A stretch of DNA of 52,135 nt, taken from contig CAIJXU010000040.1 in assembly GCA_903824725.1 (NCBI GenBank), positions 1-52,135 of the forward strand. The letters are read 5' to 3'. A program made the translations under genes and the position numbers. Below, one piece after another: positions 33,481 through 44,248 of the stretch (position 1 is its first letter; every line of letters begins with the position of its first letter). The notes under the pieces were generated by a model, which saw only the letters and a program-made list of their open reading frames with translations, was not told the origin of the DNA and searched no databases. Source of the DNA: an uncultured Bacteroidota bacterium. GTDB taxonomy: Bacteria; Bacteroidota; Bacteroidia; Chitinophagales; Chitinophagaceae.

Positions 33481-34746
33481 ATGAAGCAGGTTCCAAAACT
33501 GAATTTAAGTGACTTTGATTATCACTTACCCAACGAAAGGATTGCCTATGCGCCTACCGCAAATAGAGCAGAGAGTAAATTACTTGTATGGGATAAGCAA
33601 ATCAATGCTGACAGCTTGTATGACAACATCACTAATTTTATTCCAAGTAACAGCACCCTACTTTTTAATAATAGCAAAGTAATTGCTGCACGAATTTTAT
33701 TTGAAAAAAATATTGAAAATATTGATCAACACAAAAGTGTCATTGAAATATTTTGCTTAGAACCCAGCTTGGAATATAGTCCTGTGCAATTGGCCATGCA
33801 AGCTACTTCCAAAGTACAATGGATATGTTTGGTAGGAGGTGTAAAAAAATGGAAAACAGATTTACTTGAAAAGCAAATCAAGTATAACAATAAAATAATT
33901 CATTTTTATGCAAAAAAGATAAATTCATTAGATGGAAAATTTTTAATTGAATTCTCTTGGGATGATGATGCCATTATTTTTTCTGAAATTTTAGCACTCA
34001 TTGGCCAAATTCCACTTCCCCCTTATATTGAACGAAATGTAAATGAATCAGATAAGGAAAGGTATCAGACGACCTACGCCACCGAAGAAGGTTCAGTAGC
34101 AGCGCCTACCGCGGGCCTTCATTTTAGTAAAGCACTTTTAGATAAAATAAGCGCTCATCAAATTGATCAACAATTTATAACCTTGCATGTTGGTGCTGGC
34201 ACTTTTTTGCCTGTAAAAACTGAAATCATTAATGAGCACCCCATGCATGCAGAGTTTTTTGAAATTGATCAAAAGACAATTCAATATTTAATTGATAATA
34301 AGAATAATTTTTTTGCAGTGGGCACGACCACCTTACGCACCCTTGAAAGTATCTATTGGCTTGGTGTGAAAATTATAAATAACCCCCAACTTCAACCTAG
34401 CGAATTGCATTTATCTCAATGGGAAGCTTACACCCTTTCCGATGTTGGCTTAGACAATTCAGCTTCCTTATCTGCAATATTAAACTGGATGGAAAAAAAT
34501 AAATTGAATGCCTTAATATCCAAAACGCAATTAATGATTTTGCCAGGCTACCGTTTTAAGATAGCAAAGGGTTTGATTACTAATTTTCATCAACCTAAAT
34601 CAACCCTACTACTTATTATTGCCGCGATTGTTGGTGACCAATGGAAGGAAATTTATCAGCATGCATTAGATAAACAATATCGATTTTTAAGTTACGGAGA
34701 TGGGTGCCTATTTCGGATACCTTCCGATTTGACAAGTGGCACTTGA
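33481..34746 (+). CDS. queA: S-adenosylmethionine:tRNA ribosyltransferase-isomerase (QueA family)
   Basis: QueA transfers and rearranges the ribosyl part of SAM onto preQ1 in tRNA, forming epoxyqueuosine. Visible family segments are DFDYHLPNERIAYAP at the N-terminus, TLLFNNSKVIAARI, ILALIGQIPLPPYIER, RYQTTYATEEGSVAAPTAGLHF, TLHVGAGTFLPVK and LITNFHQPKSTLLLIIAA. At 421 aa it is longer than E. coli QueA (356 aa), with an expanded middle (about residues 95-165), so it may be a divergent paralogue. The start at 33481 fits the family; ATGs at 33439 and 33466 add unconserved residues. Confidence 0.88.
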   Translation: MKQVPKLNLSDFDYHLPNERIAYAPTANRAESKLLVWDKQINADSLYDNITNFIPSNSTLLFNNSKVIAARILFEKNIENIDQHKSVIEIFCLEPSLEYSPVQLAMQATSKVQWICLVGGVKKWKTDLLEKQIKYNNKIIHFYAKKINSLDGKFLIEFSWDDDAIIFSEILALIGQIPLPPYIERNVNESDKERYQTTYATEEGSVAAPTAGLHFSKALLDKISAHQIDQQFITLHVGAGTFLPVKTEIINEHPMHAEFFEIDQKTIQYLIDNKNNFFAVGTTTLRTLESIYWLGVKIINNPQLQPSELHLSQWEAYTLSDVGLDNSASLSAILNWMEKNKLNALISKTQLMILPGYRFKIAKGLITNFHQPKSTLLLIIAAIVGDQWKEIYQHALDKQYRFLSYGDGCLFRIPSDLTSGT

Positions 34747-34764
34747 GACATGGTGGCTTGAAAC

Positions 34765-36081
34765 TTATGTCGTAGGAAGTGTAATCTCGATGGTGGTTCC
34801 GTGGTCTAATTCACTTTGCACCCTAATTTGCCCCTTATGTAAATCAACAATCCATTTTACATAGCTCATCCCGAGCCCAAAGCCTTTTACATTATGTATA
34901 TTACCAGAGTGGGCACGATAGAATTTTTCAAAAATATGCTTACTGGTATCACTGCTCATGCCAATACCATTGTCCTCGATAGATATCAATAATTTATTAT
35001 TGATATTGGCTGTACTCACTAATATATCAATGGTATCTTTCGAATATTTTATAGCATTATCCATTAAATTAGAAATCACATGCAATAAATGCTCCTCATC
35101 TGCATTGATGATTGGACTTTTTGCATCTAGATGTAAGTTTATACTTGATGGCTTTGCTTCTAGTTGTAATTTAAAACTATCAACGACAGCTTGAATTAAA
35201 TCATGCACATTTACTGCTTGCATATTTAATTCGACATCCTTTTTCTCAAACTGGCCTGTTTCCAAAATTGTTTCCACATGCTTATTCATACGAATATTTT
35301 CCTCTTTGATAATATTACTAAAATATGCAACTGAAGTAGGATCCGATTGAACTTTATTTGTCTTTAATGCGTCAACAGCTAATGAAATTGTAGCTAAAGG
35401 GGTTTTTAATTCATGCGTCATGTTATTGATAAAGTCATTCTTTATCTCATTTACTTTACGCTGATTTAATAAGGACCTTATCGTGATAAAAAATGCAGCC
35501 AATACAACTAATATAAATAAGATGGCTCCCAAAATAATCCATTGCAAGGAATGTAATAAATAAAGCTTTGCATTAGGTATCACAATAATCAACGATTCAA
35601 ATGGACCCACCGGATCCATGATATCCTGGGGCATAACGGGTATACGAACTTGCAAACTATTCAAATCCTCCGAAAAAGTGTCATCAAAATTTTTACTTCT
35701 TAACTCAATTAAACTCTTCTTGTCTGCAATGGCAAACTCATAATTAATATCGCCAATGTCAAATTTTTCAAGGGCTGTTTTTATTTTTGTACTTATCTCT
35801 TTGAAATCGTACATATCTGCAATATTGGTTTCCTCAAACTTGTGCAGGTGATAGTCGTTTTCCAAACTTAGTCGCCCCCTTTTTGGCAACCGAAATGAAA
35901 GTCCGCTATTCATTTTCTTCCCTATGTCCGATACGACCGCCAATCCAGTTTGATTAATCTTTTCGGATAGCTGATTTTTCTGTAACAAAAACAAACCTTG
36001 CAACCATGTGATTTGAATGAATAAGATACCCACGATAGATAGAGATATCAAAACAAATATAACAGGAAAGGTTTTTTTCAT
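34765..36081 (-). CDS. Membrane sensor histidine kinase
   Basis: Two-component sensor. One helix near the N-terminus (about residues 5-27) and one near 145-170 enclose an extracytoplasmic sensor region of about 115 residues without a recognisable domain. The dimerisation domain carries the phospho-acceptor His223 in NNMTHELKTPLAT. The ATPase domain shows HVISNLMDNAIKYS (N box), SIEDNGIGMS (G1) and GFGLGMSYVK (G2). I start at 36081 (438 aa), where a typical MKKTF signal-anchor begins; 36111 is the alternative. No response regulator is adjacent, and a terminator separates it from atpC, so the kinase is an orphan here. Confidence 0.92.
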   Translation of the reverse strand: MKKTFPVIFVLISLSIVGILFIQITWLQGLFLLQKNQLSEKINQTGLAVVSDIGKKMNSGLSFRLPKRGRLSLENDYHLHKFEETNIADMYDFKEISTKIKTALEKFDIGDINYEFAIADKKSLIELRSKNFDDTFSEDLNSLQVRIPVMPQDIMDPVGPFESLIIVIPNAKLYLLHSLQWIILGAILFILVVLAAFFITIRSLLNQRKVNEIKNDFINNMTHELKTPLATISLAVDALKTNKVQSDPTSVAYFSNIIKEENIRMNKHVETILETGQFEKKDVELNMQAVNVHDLIQAVVDSFKLQLEAKPSSINLHLDAKSPIINADEEHLLHVISNLMDNAIKYSKDTIDILVSTANINNKLLISIEDNGIGMSSDTSKHIFEKFYRAHSGNIHNVKGFGLGMSYVKWIVDLHKGQIRVQSELDHGTTIEITLPTT

Positions 36082-36132
36082 AAAATAAGCGGGTAGACGA
36101 AATATATTCATTTACGCTATGTGAATATAAAT

Positions 36133-36163
36133 AAAAAATCCCTCAGCATTGCGCTAAGGGATT
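36133..36163 (-). terminator. Terminator after atpDC
   Basis: On the minus strand AATCCCTTAGC and GCTGAGGGATT form an 11-bp stem with one G-U pair around GCAAT, followed by a run of T (36138-36133). It ends the atpDC transcript before the kinase gene. Confidence 0.9.
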
Positions 36164-36194
36164 GACTATTTGATAATATTTTGTTATACTATAA

Positions 36195-36440
36195 CTATAA
36201 AACGCCTTCTACTAATACTGTTGTTTTATTATTGACTACTTCGACAAATCCTCCCTGAATAGCGTAAGCCTCCGATTTGGTTGCAGTCATTAATACCTTC
36301 ACCTGACCCTTCCCCAAAGCACTTACTAAAGGAGCATGCTTATTTAGTATTTCAAATAAACCATCTATACCAGGTAATTGCACCCCAAATACATCTCCAC
36401 TGAATAATTTTTTGTCGGGTGTTAATATTTCCAATAACAT
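36195..36440 (-). CDS. atpC: F1-ATP synthase epsilon subunit AtpC
   Basis: Epsilon subunit of the central stalk, coupling rotation to catalysis and often inhibiting ATP hydrolysis. The 81 aa cover only the N-terminal beta-sandwich (LLEILTPDKKLFSGDVFGVQLPG at the start, FVEVVNNKTTVLVEG at the end). The C-terminal helical hairpin, about 50 residues in E. coli AtpC, is missing; short epsilon subunits are common in this phylum. The gene follows atpD by 30 nt and is closed by a terminator. Confidence 0.94.
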   Translation of the reverse strand: MLLEILTPDKKLFSGDVFGVQLPGIDGLFEILNKHAPLVSALGKGQVKVLMTATKSEAYAIQGGFVEVVNNKTTVLVEGVL

Positions 36441-36470
36441 GAGCGCTGTTTAAGTATTCGAATTTATAAA

Positions 36471-37976
<1,506 letters not shown>

Positions 37977-37988
37977 CTATTTCGGATG

Positions 37989-38019
37989 CAAAGGTAAGGA
38001 TTTAACGCTTTACTGCAAA
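37989..38019 (-). promoter_or_regulatory. Predicted atpD promoter, consensus match
   Basis: On the minus strand TTTG (38019-38016), exactly 19 nt, and TACCTTTG (37996-37989) give a full consensus match. The upstream element overlaps the last codons of glpF. The box ends 18 nt before the atpD ATG. Confidence 0.72.
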
Positions 38020-38720
38020 AATTGTACATATATAATCGCAGCCAAAATACCCCCAATAATGGGACCCAAAACCGGAACAGCCGCATAGCCCCAATCACTA
38101 GCGCCCTTTCCCTTCATAGGTAGTATAAAATGCATAATTCTAGGGCCTAAATCCCTGGCAGGATTAATAGCCCACCCTGTTGGGCCACCTAGCCCAAAGC
38201 CAATTCCACCCACTAATAAAGCCACTGGCAAGGCCGATAAAGCGCCTAAATTTGTCGCAGCAGGTTTAATAAAAAAGATGCCTATTAAGAACACCATAGT
38301 AGCCAATGTTTCTGTGATAAAATTTTGAGGTAAATTTCGAATAGAGGGCCCTGTAGAAAAGACAGCTAATTGAGCCGATGGGTCCTTACATTCATTTAAA
38401 TGATCCTTATAAATCATCCATACTAAAAACGCACCTAGCATCGCCCCCAATATTTGAGCTAAAATATAGGCAGGAACCAAGTCCCAAGGAAATTTTCCAG
38501 TACTGGCTAATGCAATGGTCACTGCAGGATTTAAATGTCCACCACTAATATCACTTGTTGCATACACCCCTATAAATACAGCAATCATCCAACCTAATAC
38601 AATGGTGACTAATCCCCCATTATTTCCTTTAGTATTAGGCAACACAACATTAGCAACAATGCCATCGCCAATAGTGACAATCAAAGCTGTTCCCAATAAT
38701 TCAGCAATAAATGGTGTCAT
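38010..38720 (-). CDS. glpF: Glycerol facilitator GlpF (MIP family channel)
   Basis: Inner-membrane channel that lets glycerol enter by diffusion. Six helices and two half-helices are visible, with NPA boxes GGHLNPAVT and WAINPARDLGP. The Asp after the second NPAR box is a mark of glycerol channels rather than pure water channels. 236 aa, shorter than E. coli GlpF. It follows glpK by 67 nt, which supports a glycerol-uptake role: glycerol that enters is trapped by GlpK. Confidence 0.92.
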   Translation of the reverse strand: MTPFIAELLGTALIVTIGDGIVANVVLPNTKGNNGGLVTIVLGWMIAVFIGVYATSDISGGHLNPAVTIALASTGKFPWDLVPAYILAQILGAMLGAFLVWMIYKDHLNECKDPSAQLAVFSTGPSIRNLPQNFITETLATMVFLIGIFFIKPAATNLGALSALPVALLVGGIGFGLGGPTGWAINPARDLGPRIMHFILPMKGKGASDWGYAAVPVLGPIIGGILAAIIYVQFLQ

Positions 38721-38787
38721 GATGATTGGATTTTATATTTAAAACAATAATTTAAGTTACACCAAAAGAAGAACATAAAAAAGAGTC

Positions 38788-40281
38788 CTAACCCTGCGCT
38801 TGGGTGAGCGTTGCTTTTACCGCCCTTTCCCATCCTAAAATCCACTGTGCCCTATCTTCCGTTGTGGCATCTGGTAAAAAAGTTTTATCCACCTGCCATT
38901 TGGACCTAAGCTCCTCAATATCTTTCCAGAAACCTACTGCTAAGCCGGCTAAATAAGCTGCTCCTAACGCCGTTGTTTCAACCATCGTAGGGCGAATTAC
39001 TTTTGTATTCACGATATCGGATTGAAATTGCATCAATAAATTATTATTTGTTGCACCGCCATCCACTCTTAATTCTGCAATTGGAATTCCTGCATCTGCT
39101 TCCATGGCTTTAAGTAAATCATAACTTTGAAATGCAATACTTTCTAATGCCGCTCGCGCAATATGCGCAGATGATGTTCCTCTTGTAATTCCAACAATAG
39201 TGCCTCTTGCATGCGGGTTCCAATAAGGTGCACCCAATCCTGCAAAAGCAGGAACGACATACACGCCATCAGTTTGAGTTACTTGATTGGCCAAAGCTTC
39301 TACCTCGGACGAATTTCTAATTAAATGCAAACCATCTCTTAACCATTGAACGACTGCACCTCCAATAAAAACACTTCCTTCCAATGCATAAAAAGTGTGT
39401 CCGTTTATTTGTAATGCAATCGTGGTTAATAAATTATTTTTTGAGCGCACTGCTTTTTCTCCTGTGTGCATTAACATAAAACATCCAGTACCATAAGTAT
39501 TTTTGACCATACCCGGCGCTGTACACATTTGTCCAAATAAGGCCGACTGCTGATCTCCTGCGATACCTGCTATAGGAATTTCATGATGCGCAAATAGTTG
39601 AGTAGTATGTCCATAAACTTCACTGCTGCTTTTTACTTGTGGCAACATGGATGCTGGCACATCTAACAGTTGTAATAATTCTGTATCCCACTCAAGTGTG
39701 TGAATATTAAAAAGCATAGTACGAGATGCATTGGTCGCATCGGTTACATGTACTTTCCCATTGGTCAATTTCCAAACCAACCAAGTATCAATGGTTCCAA
39801 AAATAAGTTCTCCTTTATTTGCTAAATCACGCGCTCCTTCTACGTGATCTAAAATCCATTTTATTTTAGATCCCGAAAAATAAGCGTCAATCACCAACCC
39901 GGTTTTTTGTTGAATGGTTTCTTGATGCCCTTCAGATTTAAGTTGATCGCAAAATTCAGCGGTGCGTCGATCCTGCCAAACAATGGCATTATAAATAGGC
40001 TGTCCTGTTGTTTTATTCCAAACGACGGTCGTTTCTCTTTGATTGGTAATACCAATAGCTGCGATGTCATCTACAGATAAACCTTTTAAACTAATGGCTT
40101 CAGTAGCGACGCCCATTTGGGTGCTCCAAATTTCAAGTGGGTCATGTTCGACCCATCCTGGCTTTGGAAAAATTTGTGTGAATTCTTTTTGTGAAGTCGC
40201 GTGGATTTGACCTTGGTGGTCAAATAAAATTGCGCGACTACTAGTGGTGCCCTGGTCAAAAGACAAGATGTATTTAGACAT
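38788..40281 (-). CDS. glpK: Glycerol kinase GlpK
   Basis: ATP-dependent phosphorylation of glycerol to glycerol 3-phosphate. FGGY-kinase fold: N-terminal [16 protein letters not shown], then [65 protein letters not shown] and [19 protein letters not shown]. 497 aa, normal length. The start lies 9 nt after the stop of the EnvC-like gene, an unusual neighbour, and glpF follows. glpD is not in the window. Confidence 0.97.
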   Translation of the reverse strand: MSKYILSFDQGTTSSRAILFDHQGQIHATSQKEFTQIFPKPGWVEHDPLEIWSTQMGVATEAISLKGLSVDDIAAIGITNQRETTVVWNKTTGQPIYNAIVWQDRRTAEFCDQLKSEGHQETIQQKTGLVIDAYFSGSKIKWILDHVEGARDLANKGELIFGTIDTWLVWKLTNGKVHVTDATNASRTMLFNIHTLEWDTELLQLLDVPASMLPQVKSSSEVYGHTTQLFAHHEIPIAGIAGDQQSALFGQMCTAPGMVKNTYGTGCFMLMHTGEKAVRSKNNLLTTIALQINGHTFYALEGSVFIGGAVVQWLRDGLHLIRNSSEVEALANQVTQTDGVYVVPAFAGLGAPYWNPHARGTIVGITRGTSSAHIARAALESIAFQSYDLLKAMEADAGIPIAELRVDGGATNNNLLMQFQSDIVNTKVIRPTMVETTALGAAYLAGLAVGFWKDIEELRSKWQVDKTFLPDATTEDRAQWILGWERAVKATLTQAQG

Positions 40282-40290
40282 AACATTCCA

Positions 40291-41634
40291 TTATTTTCTA
40301 TTTTTCAACCAAGTTTCTGGATCCAATGCGACTCCCTTTTCATTATAAATCATGAAAGACAATGCACCTTCTCCGTCTAGATTAACCCCTGATCTTCCTA
40401 ATACAGTTCCTGCTTTTACTTCCTGACCAACGCTAACACTTGCACTTGTAAAATAGGTATACATGGTAAAATACTTCCCATGCTGAACGATGATGGTTAA
40501 ATCACCATTCACATCACCCACATAAGATATTTTTCCATTGGCAACGCTTTTCACAGAAGATCCTTTTGGTAAGGCTAATTCAATACCGTCACTTTTACGA
40601 TTCAATTTAGTACCTGGAATATTCTCAACACCAAAATGAATGTAAATATAACCAGTCGCACTTGGCCAAGGTAAATTGCCTTTATTGTTTTCAAAAGATA
40701 CCGAAGTTTCTCTTCCCTCTTCCGTTGTCTCCAATGCCGAATAAGGACGATTATCTGTCGTACTTTTTAACCCCCCTTCTGCTCCTTTTACTTTCGAAAT
40801 AGTATTTTCAATAGGTTTATTTTCAGCAGTTGCTTTTGCTTTAGCATTGTCATTACTTGCTTTTAATTTAGCCAATCTGTCTTTCTCCCTTTTTTCTGCT
40901 TCCAAAGTTTCACGACGAATAATGGTTAAAATAGCTTGTTGCATTTTTTTTCTTTGCGCTTCCTTTTGTCGCACTTGTGCTGTAATTTCTTGCTCCTTAC
41001 TTTTTAATTGATTGACGATTTTATCCTGCTCTTTTTTATCTACCACCAATACTTTTAATTGGTCATTTTGTACATTTAAAGTTTTTAAACGATCGTTTTT
41101 ATTTGTACTAAGTGCAGTAATTTTTACACCCAAATCCTTTTGTGATAAATCAATTGCCTGCGCTTGCGCGGTTCTGTTTTGACGATAACTTTTTAAATAA
41201 GTAATGCGTTTAACGGCATCATTAAAGCTATTAGCCGAAAATAAAAAATTTAAGTACTCATAACCACTTCGGCTTTTGTATGCAAAAATGATGCTTTTTA
41301 AATACCTTGATTTTAAAGTATCTAAGTCCTTATTTAATTTTTGAATATCTAATTGATTTGCATAAATGGCATCATCTAATATTTGCACCTGTTTTTTGAT
41401 GCCTCGAATTAAAGATTCTCTTTTTTCAATTTTACTTCTAATGACAGCTAGCTGTCCCAAAGAACTTTTTTTATTTTTCTTAGTTTGCTCTAAAAGTAAA
41501 TTCAATTCGTTTAATTCCTTTCGAATGGATTGCTCTTCTTTTTGCAAATCCTCACGCGACTCATTGGTTTGGGCTATAGAAAGCGTATTAAAACCAATGA
41601 CAAGAACCAAAAAAAGAATAATTTTCTTAACCAT
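40291..41634 (-). CDS. EnvC-like murein hydrolase activator (degenerate LytM domain)
   Basis: Predicted periplasmic activator of cell-wall amidases during daughter-cell separation. A signal peptide (about residues 1-21, ending SIAQ) is followed by a long coiled coil (about 25-265) and a C-terminal LytM/M23 domain. The M23 zinc ligands appear to be lost: the H-x-G-I-D motif reads KSDGIEL, the H-x-H motif YTYF, and the last HF motif LSFMI. This agrees with EnvC/NlpD-type factors that activate amidases but do not cut. 447 aa. It lies 24 nt after the DUF4292 gene and 9 nt before glpK. Confidence 0.88.
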   Translation of the reverse strand: MVKKIILFLVLVIGFNTLSIAQTNESREDLQKEEQSIRKELNELNLLLEQTKKNKKSSLGQLAVIRSKIEKRESLIRGIKKQVQILDDAIYANQLDIQKLNKDLDTLKSRYLKSIIFAYKSRSGYEYLNFLFSANSFNDAVKRITYLKSYRQNRTAQAQAIDLSQKDLGVKITALSTNKNDRLKTLNVQNDQLKVLVVDKKEQDKIVNQLKSKEQEITAQVRQKEAQRKKMQQAILTIIRRETLEAEKREKDRLAKLKASNDNAKAKATAENKPIENTISKVKGAEGGLKSTTDNRPYSALETTEEGRETSVSFENNKGNLPWPSATGYIYIHFGVENIPGTKLNRKSDGIELALPKGSSVKSVANGKISYVGDVNGDLTIIVQHGKYFTMYTYFTSASVSVGQEVKAGTVLGRSGVNLDGEGALSFMIYNEKGVALDPETWLKNRK

Positions 41635-41658
41635 AATATTTTTATTTCTAGTATTGAT

Positions 41659-42489
41659 TTACTTCCTTTTACCGGGCTTAGGAATGGTGAAAGTATATTT
41701 TACGGGTTCGTTAAAACTATACTCCTTTATTTCTAAATAAATATCTAACTTATTTTGCGCTGTAATAGATATGACTCGATTTAATGGAAAATAATATTGT
41801 CCTTGACTCACATGATTCGAATAAGTTATATCACAGGTGCGATGTTGGTTAAAATCAACATCATCTAATTTTAAATGTAAGACTTTGGAATTATCCTCAC
41901 TTAATATGACTAAATTTTTGAACAAGGCTCCAATTAAACTAAGTTGTAATTTATTATTATTTAATTTATAAGCAACGATGCTGCTGCTGTCTAAAAAAAT
42001 TGGATTGCCTAACATTAAATCTTGTATAGTATTAAAGGTAAATGGTATCTTAACTACTTGCTGCAAATAACCAATGGGTTTACGATCAACGGTTTTGGTT
42101 TTACTTGTAGGAGAAATAATAAAAACACTATCTTTTTTTATCAAGGCTTTCATTACAATAATCCCTAAATCCGCCCGAAGCGTAATAAAGATCTGGCTAT
42201 CCTTCATCATACTCACATTTGCAATAAAGGTATATGAACTTTGCTCCGACTCATACTGTACTTTAATGCGCGTATTCATGGTCTTATAGTCTAGTTTGGC
42301 TACATTAATTTTATTTAAAATATTCTTTACAATCGCTAAAGAATCTACCTTTTTTATTTCGGTAATCAACTGACTTTTAGTGGTGTCGTTTTTAGAAAGT
42401 GCGTCCTCAATGACTTGCACTTTTTTTAAAGTACTACATGATGCAGCAGCGAAGATGATAAAAGCAAAGAAATATTTTTGTTTCCCCAT
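41659..42489 (-). CDS. DUF4292 family lipoprotein
   Basis: Predicted outer-membrane or periplasmic lipoprotein of unknown function. The signal peptide ends in the lipobox AAASC, placing the lipidated Cys at residue 18. The mature part is mostly beta-rich, with segments such as FIANVSMMKDSQIFITLRADL and IVYKLNNN-like strands, a pattern recalling LolA/LolB-like lipoprotein carriers, though I would not assign that function. 276 aa. It sits between dut and the EnvC-like gene, an order I recall from other Bacteroidota. Confidence 0.82.
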   Translation of the reverse strand: MGKQKYFFAFIIFAAASCSTLKKVQVIEDALSKNDTTKSQLITEIKKVDSLAIVKNILNKINVAKLDYKTMNTRIKVQYESEQSSYTFIANVSMMKDSQIFITLRADLGIIVMKALIKKDSVFIISPTSKTKTVDRKPIGYLQQVVKIPFTFNTIQDLMLGNPIFLDSSSIVAYKLNNNKLQLSLIGALFKNLVILSEDNSKVLHLKLDDVDFNQHRTCDITYSNHVSQGQYYFPLNRVISITAQNKLDIYLEIKEYSFNEPVKYTFTIPKPGKRK

Positions 42490-42536
42490 GTAATAACTCT
42501 TATTTAAAAAGACTCGAATATGATAATAGCAAGCAT

Positions 42537-42977
42537 TTATTTTGTCCCGGTATGCCCAAATCCGCCAGCACCTCTTTGCGTTTCCTCTAAAAATTCAACC
42601 CCTTCCCAAGCCACTTTACCAACTGACTGAAAAACCACTTGTGCAATTCGATCACCATCTTGAATGGTTTGTACTTCAGAGGACAAATTGATTAAAATGA
42701 CCTTAAGCTCTCCTCTATAATCTGCATCAATGGTACCAGGTGTATTTAAGCAAGTAATGCCTTGTTTGATGGCCAATCCACTTCGAGGTCGAATCTGCGC
42801 TTCCCAATTTTCAGGAATGGCTATAAAAAGACCTGTTGGAACCAAACATCTTTCCATGGGAGCAAGTATAACCGGGGAATTTATAAAAGCACGAATATCC
42901 ATGCCCGAAGATCCAGTAGTAGCATACTCCGGTAAAGGGTGGTGACTTTTATTGACAATTTGTACTTTGGTAGACAT
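42537..42977 (-). CDS. dut: dUTP diphosphatase Dut
   Basis: Hydrolyses dUTP to dUMP, keeping uracil out of DNA and feeding dTMP synthesis. All five trimeric-dUTPase motifs are present: GSSGMDIRA (1), IRPRSGLA (2), [14 protein letters not shown] (3), DRIAQVVF (4) and [10 protein letters not shown] (5, the flexible C-terminal lid). 146 aa. A TACTTTTG box at 42983-42990 lies only 5 nt before the ATG, predicting a leaderless or nearly leaderless mRNA. Confidence 0.98.
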   Translation of the reverse strand: MSTKVQIVNKSHHPLPEYATTGSSGMDIRAFINSPVILAPMERCLVPTGLFIAIPENWEAQIRPRSGLAIKQGITCLNTPGTIDADYRGELKVILINLSSEVQTIQDGDRIAQVVFQSVGKVAWEGVEFLEETQRGAGGFGHTGTK

Positions 42978-42982
42978 GACAA

Positions 42983-42990
42983 CAAAAGTA
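42983..42990 (-). promoter_or_regulatory. Predicted -7 box of dut, leaderless arrangement
   Basis: TACTTTTG on the minus strand is an exact TAnnTTTG match ending 5 nt before the dut ATG. No clear -33 element was found at the usual spacing. Confidence 0.45.
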
Positions 42991-43011
42991 AGTAAAAAAC
43001 AAAGGATAATG

Positions 43012-43029
43012 CACTCCTAATAGGGAGTG
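43012..43029. other. Hairpin between porV and dut
   Basis: CACTCC (43012-43017) and GGAGTG (43024-43029) form a 6-bp stem with a 6-nt loop, 15 nt after the porV stop. No T-run follows directly, so it is only a possible weak terminator or mRNA-end stabiliser. Confidence 0.4.
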
Positions 43030-43044
43030 TAATTTAGGATATTG

Positions 43045-44196
43045 TTAAAAATAAAAGATAGAACCAAATCTTATGGTATTAGACAAGGGATTTCTTGACA
43101 AACCTCCTCCAGAAGGAACTAAATAAGATATGTTAAACTTGCTTTGCAAGTATTGAAAGCTTGTTCCTAAAGTAAAATATTGGCCATTCCCCCTTGATTG
43201 ATCCTCATATAAATAACCTGCTCTTAAAAAAAAGCGATCTGTATAATTATACTCCAATCCTAAGGAGTAACGAAGGGATTCTGACAAAGCTGGACCATCC
43301 GTACTTGAAAAAGAGTTAAACCAACTTGATACCACTGATTGTGAAAAATATCTATCTCTTTCTCCATTTAGATTTGTCGTTGGAAATGCAGGAACTAATA
43401 AACGATTCACGTCTACTCCAAATTCAAGGGAATTATCATTATCAAATTTACTTAAATACCCAAGGCCTAACCCAATATTGGCTGGTATGAAATATTTATT
43501 GGTGGTTTCATTCGAGTAACTAATTTTACCTCCCAAATTAGACAACAACAAGCCTGCATGAAGCCCTTCCAAATTTTCGTTTTGTCTGTAAAATAAACTG
43601 ATATCCCCTCCTATTGTACTCCCTGCACGATAGTTGATATTAGAGTTGAGCATAGACCCTTGCACTAATTTTGAATAAATATATCTAAGTGTAACCCCTA
43701 TACTCAATTTTTCGGTTAATAAAATATTATATCCAAGATCATAACTAAACTCTGATGGTCTAGTAGAAGGCAACTCTGTCCCATTTTCATCAGAAAAGGT
43801 AATATTACCTAAGCTAAAAAATCGCAAGGAACTATTGAAACTGCTGTAATCATTTAATTTTTTATAATAACCCATACTAGCTAAATACACATCATTCAAT
43901 CCTAAATCCTTTAACCAAGGAGTATAATTTATTAGAAATCCACTATTATTTTTGAGCAAGGAAAGTTTTGCAGTATTTCCAAATAAGTCATTGGCATCAG
44001 GCGACATAGCTAATGATAAATTCCCCATTCCCCCCGATCTCGCATCTGGCGATATCAGCATAAATGGAACTGCTGTACTTTGAAGTTTTATTTGAGCCCT
44101 CAAAGAAAATGTAAATAATAGCATTAATAAAGTCAACCCTATTATTATTCTTAGCCCTTTTATGTTTGATTGATATACCATATTTATGAATGACAT
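43045..44196 (-). CDS. porV: Type IX secretion outer-membrane protein PorV
   Basis: Outer-membrane beta-barrel of the type IX secretion system; in studied species PorV shuttles cargo from the translocon to the attachment complex that includes the sortase PorU. A signal segment (hydrophobic about residues 16-30, ending LRAQ) precedes the conserved start VPFMLISPDARSGGMGNLSLA. Many amphipathic strands follow, ending in NTIRFGSIFYF with a terminal aromatic residue as in barrels. 383 aa. It follows porU by 52 nt, the usual pairing. An ATG at 44181 is a possible alternative start. Confidence 0.92.
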   Translation of the reverse strand: MSFINMVYQSNIKGLRIIIGLTLLMLLFTFSLRAQIKLQSTAVPFMLISPDARSGGMGNLSLAMSPDANDLFGNTAKLSLLKNNSGFLINYTPWLKDLGLNDVYLASMGYYKKLNDYSSFNSSLRFFSLGNITFSDENGTELPSTRPSEFSYDLGYNILLTEKLSIGVTLRYIYSKLVQGSMLNSNINYRAGSTIGGDISLFYRQNENLEGLHAGLLLSNLGGKISYSNETTNKYFIPANIGLGLGYLSKFDNDNSLEFGVDVNRLLVPAFPTTNLNGERDRYFSQSVVSSWFNSFSSTDGPALSESLRYSLGLEYNYTDRFFLRAGYLYEDQSRGNGQYFTLGTSFQYLQSKFNISYLVPSGGGLSRNPLSNTIRFGSIFYF

Positions 44197-44248
44197 TTTT
44201 TAAAAACTAGTTGTCGTGGCTATAAAGGTAAACATTGCAATTCTAAAT

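Noticed and set aside
34733..34745. CAAGTG-G-CACTTG palindrome at the queA stop
   Set aside because: It lies in the coding end of queA, is short, and has no T-run; chance is a sufficient explanation.
36441..36470. Truncated epsilon subunit as a sign of gene damage
   Set aside because: The 81-aa AtpC has an intact beta domain, a clean stop and a proper terminator; short epsilon subunits are usual in the phylum.
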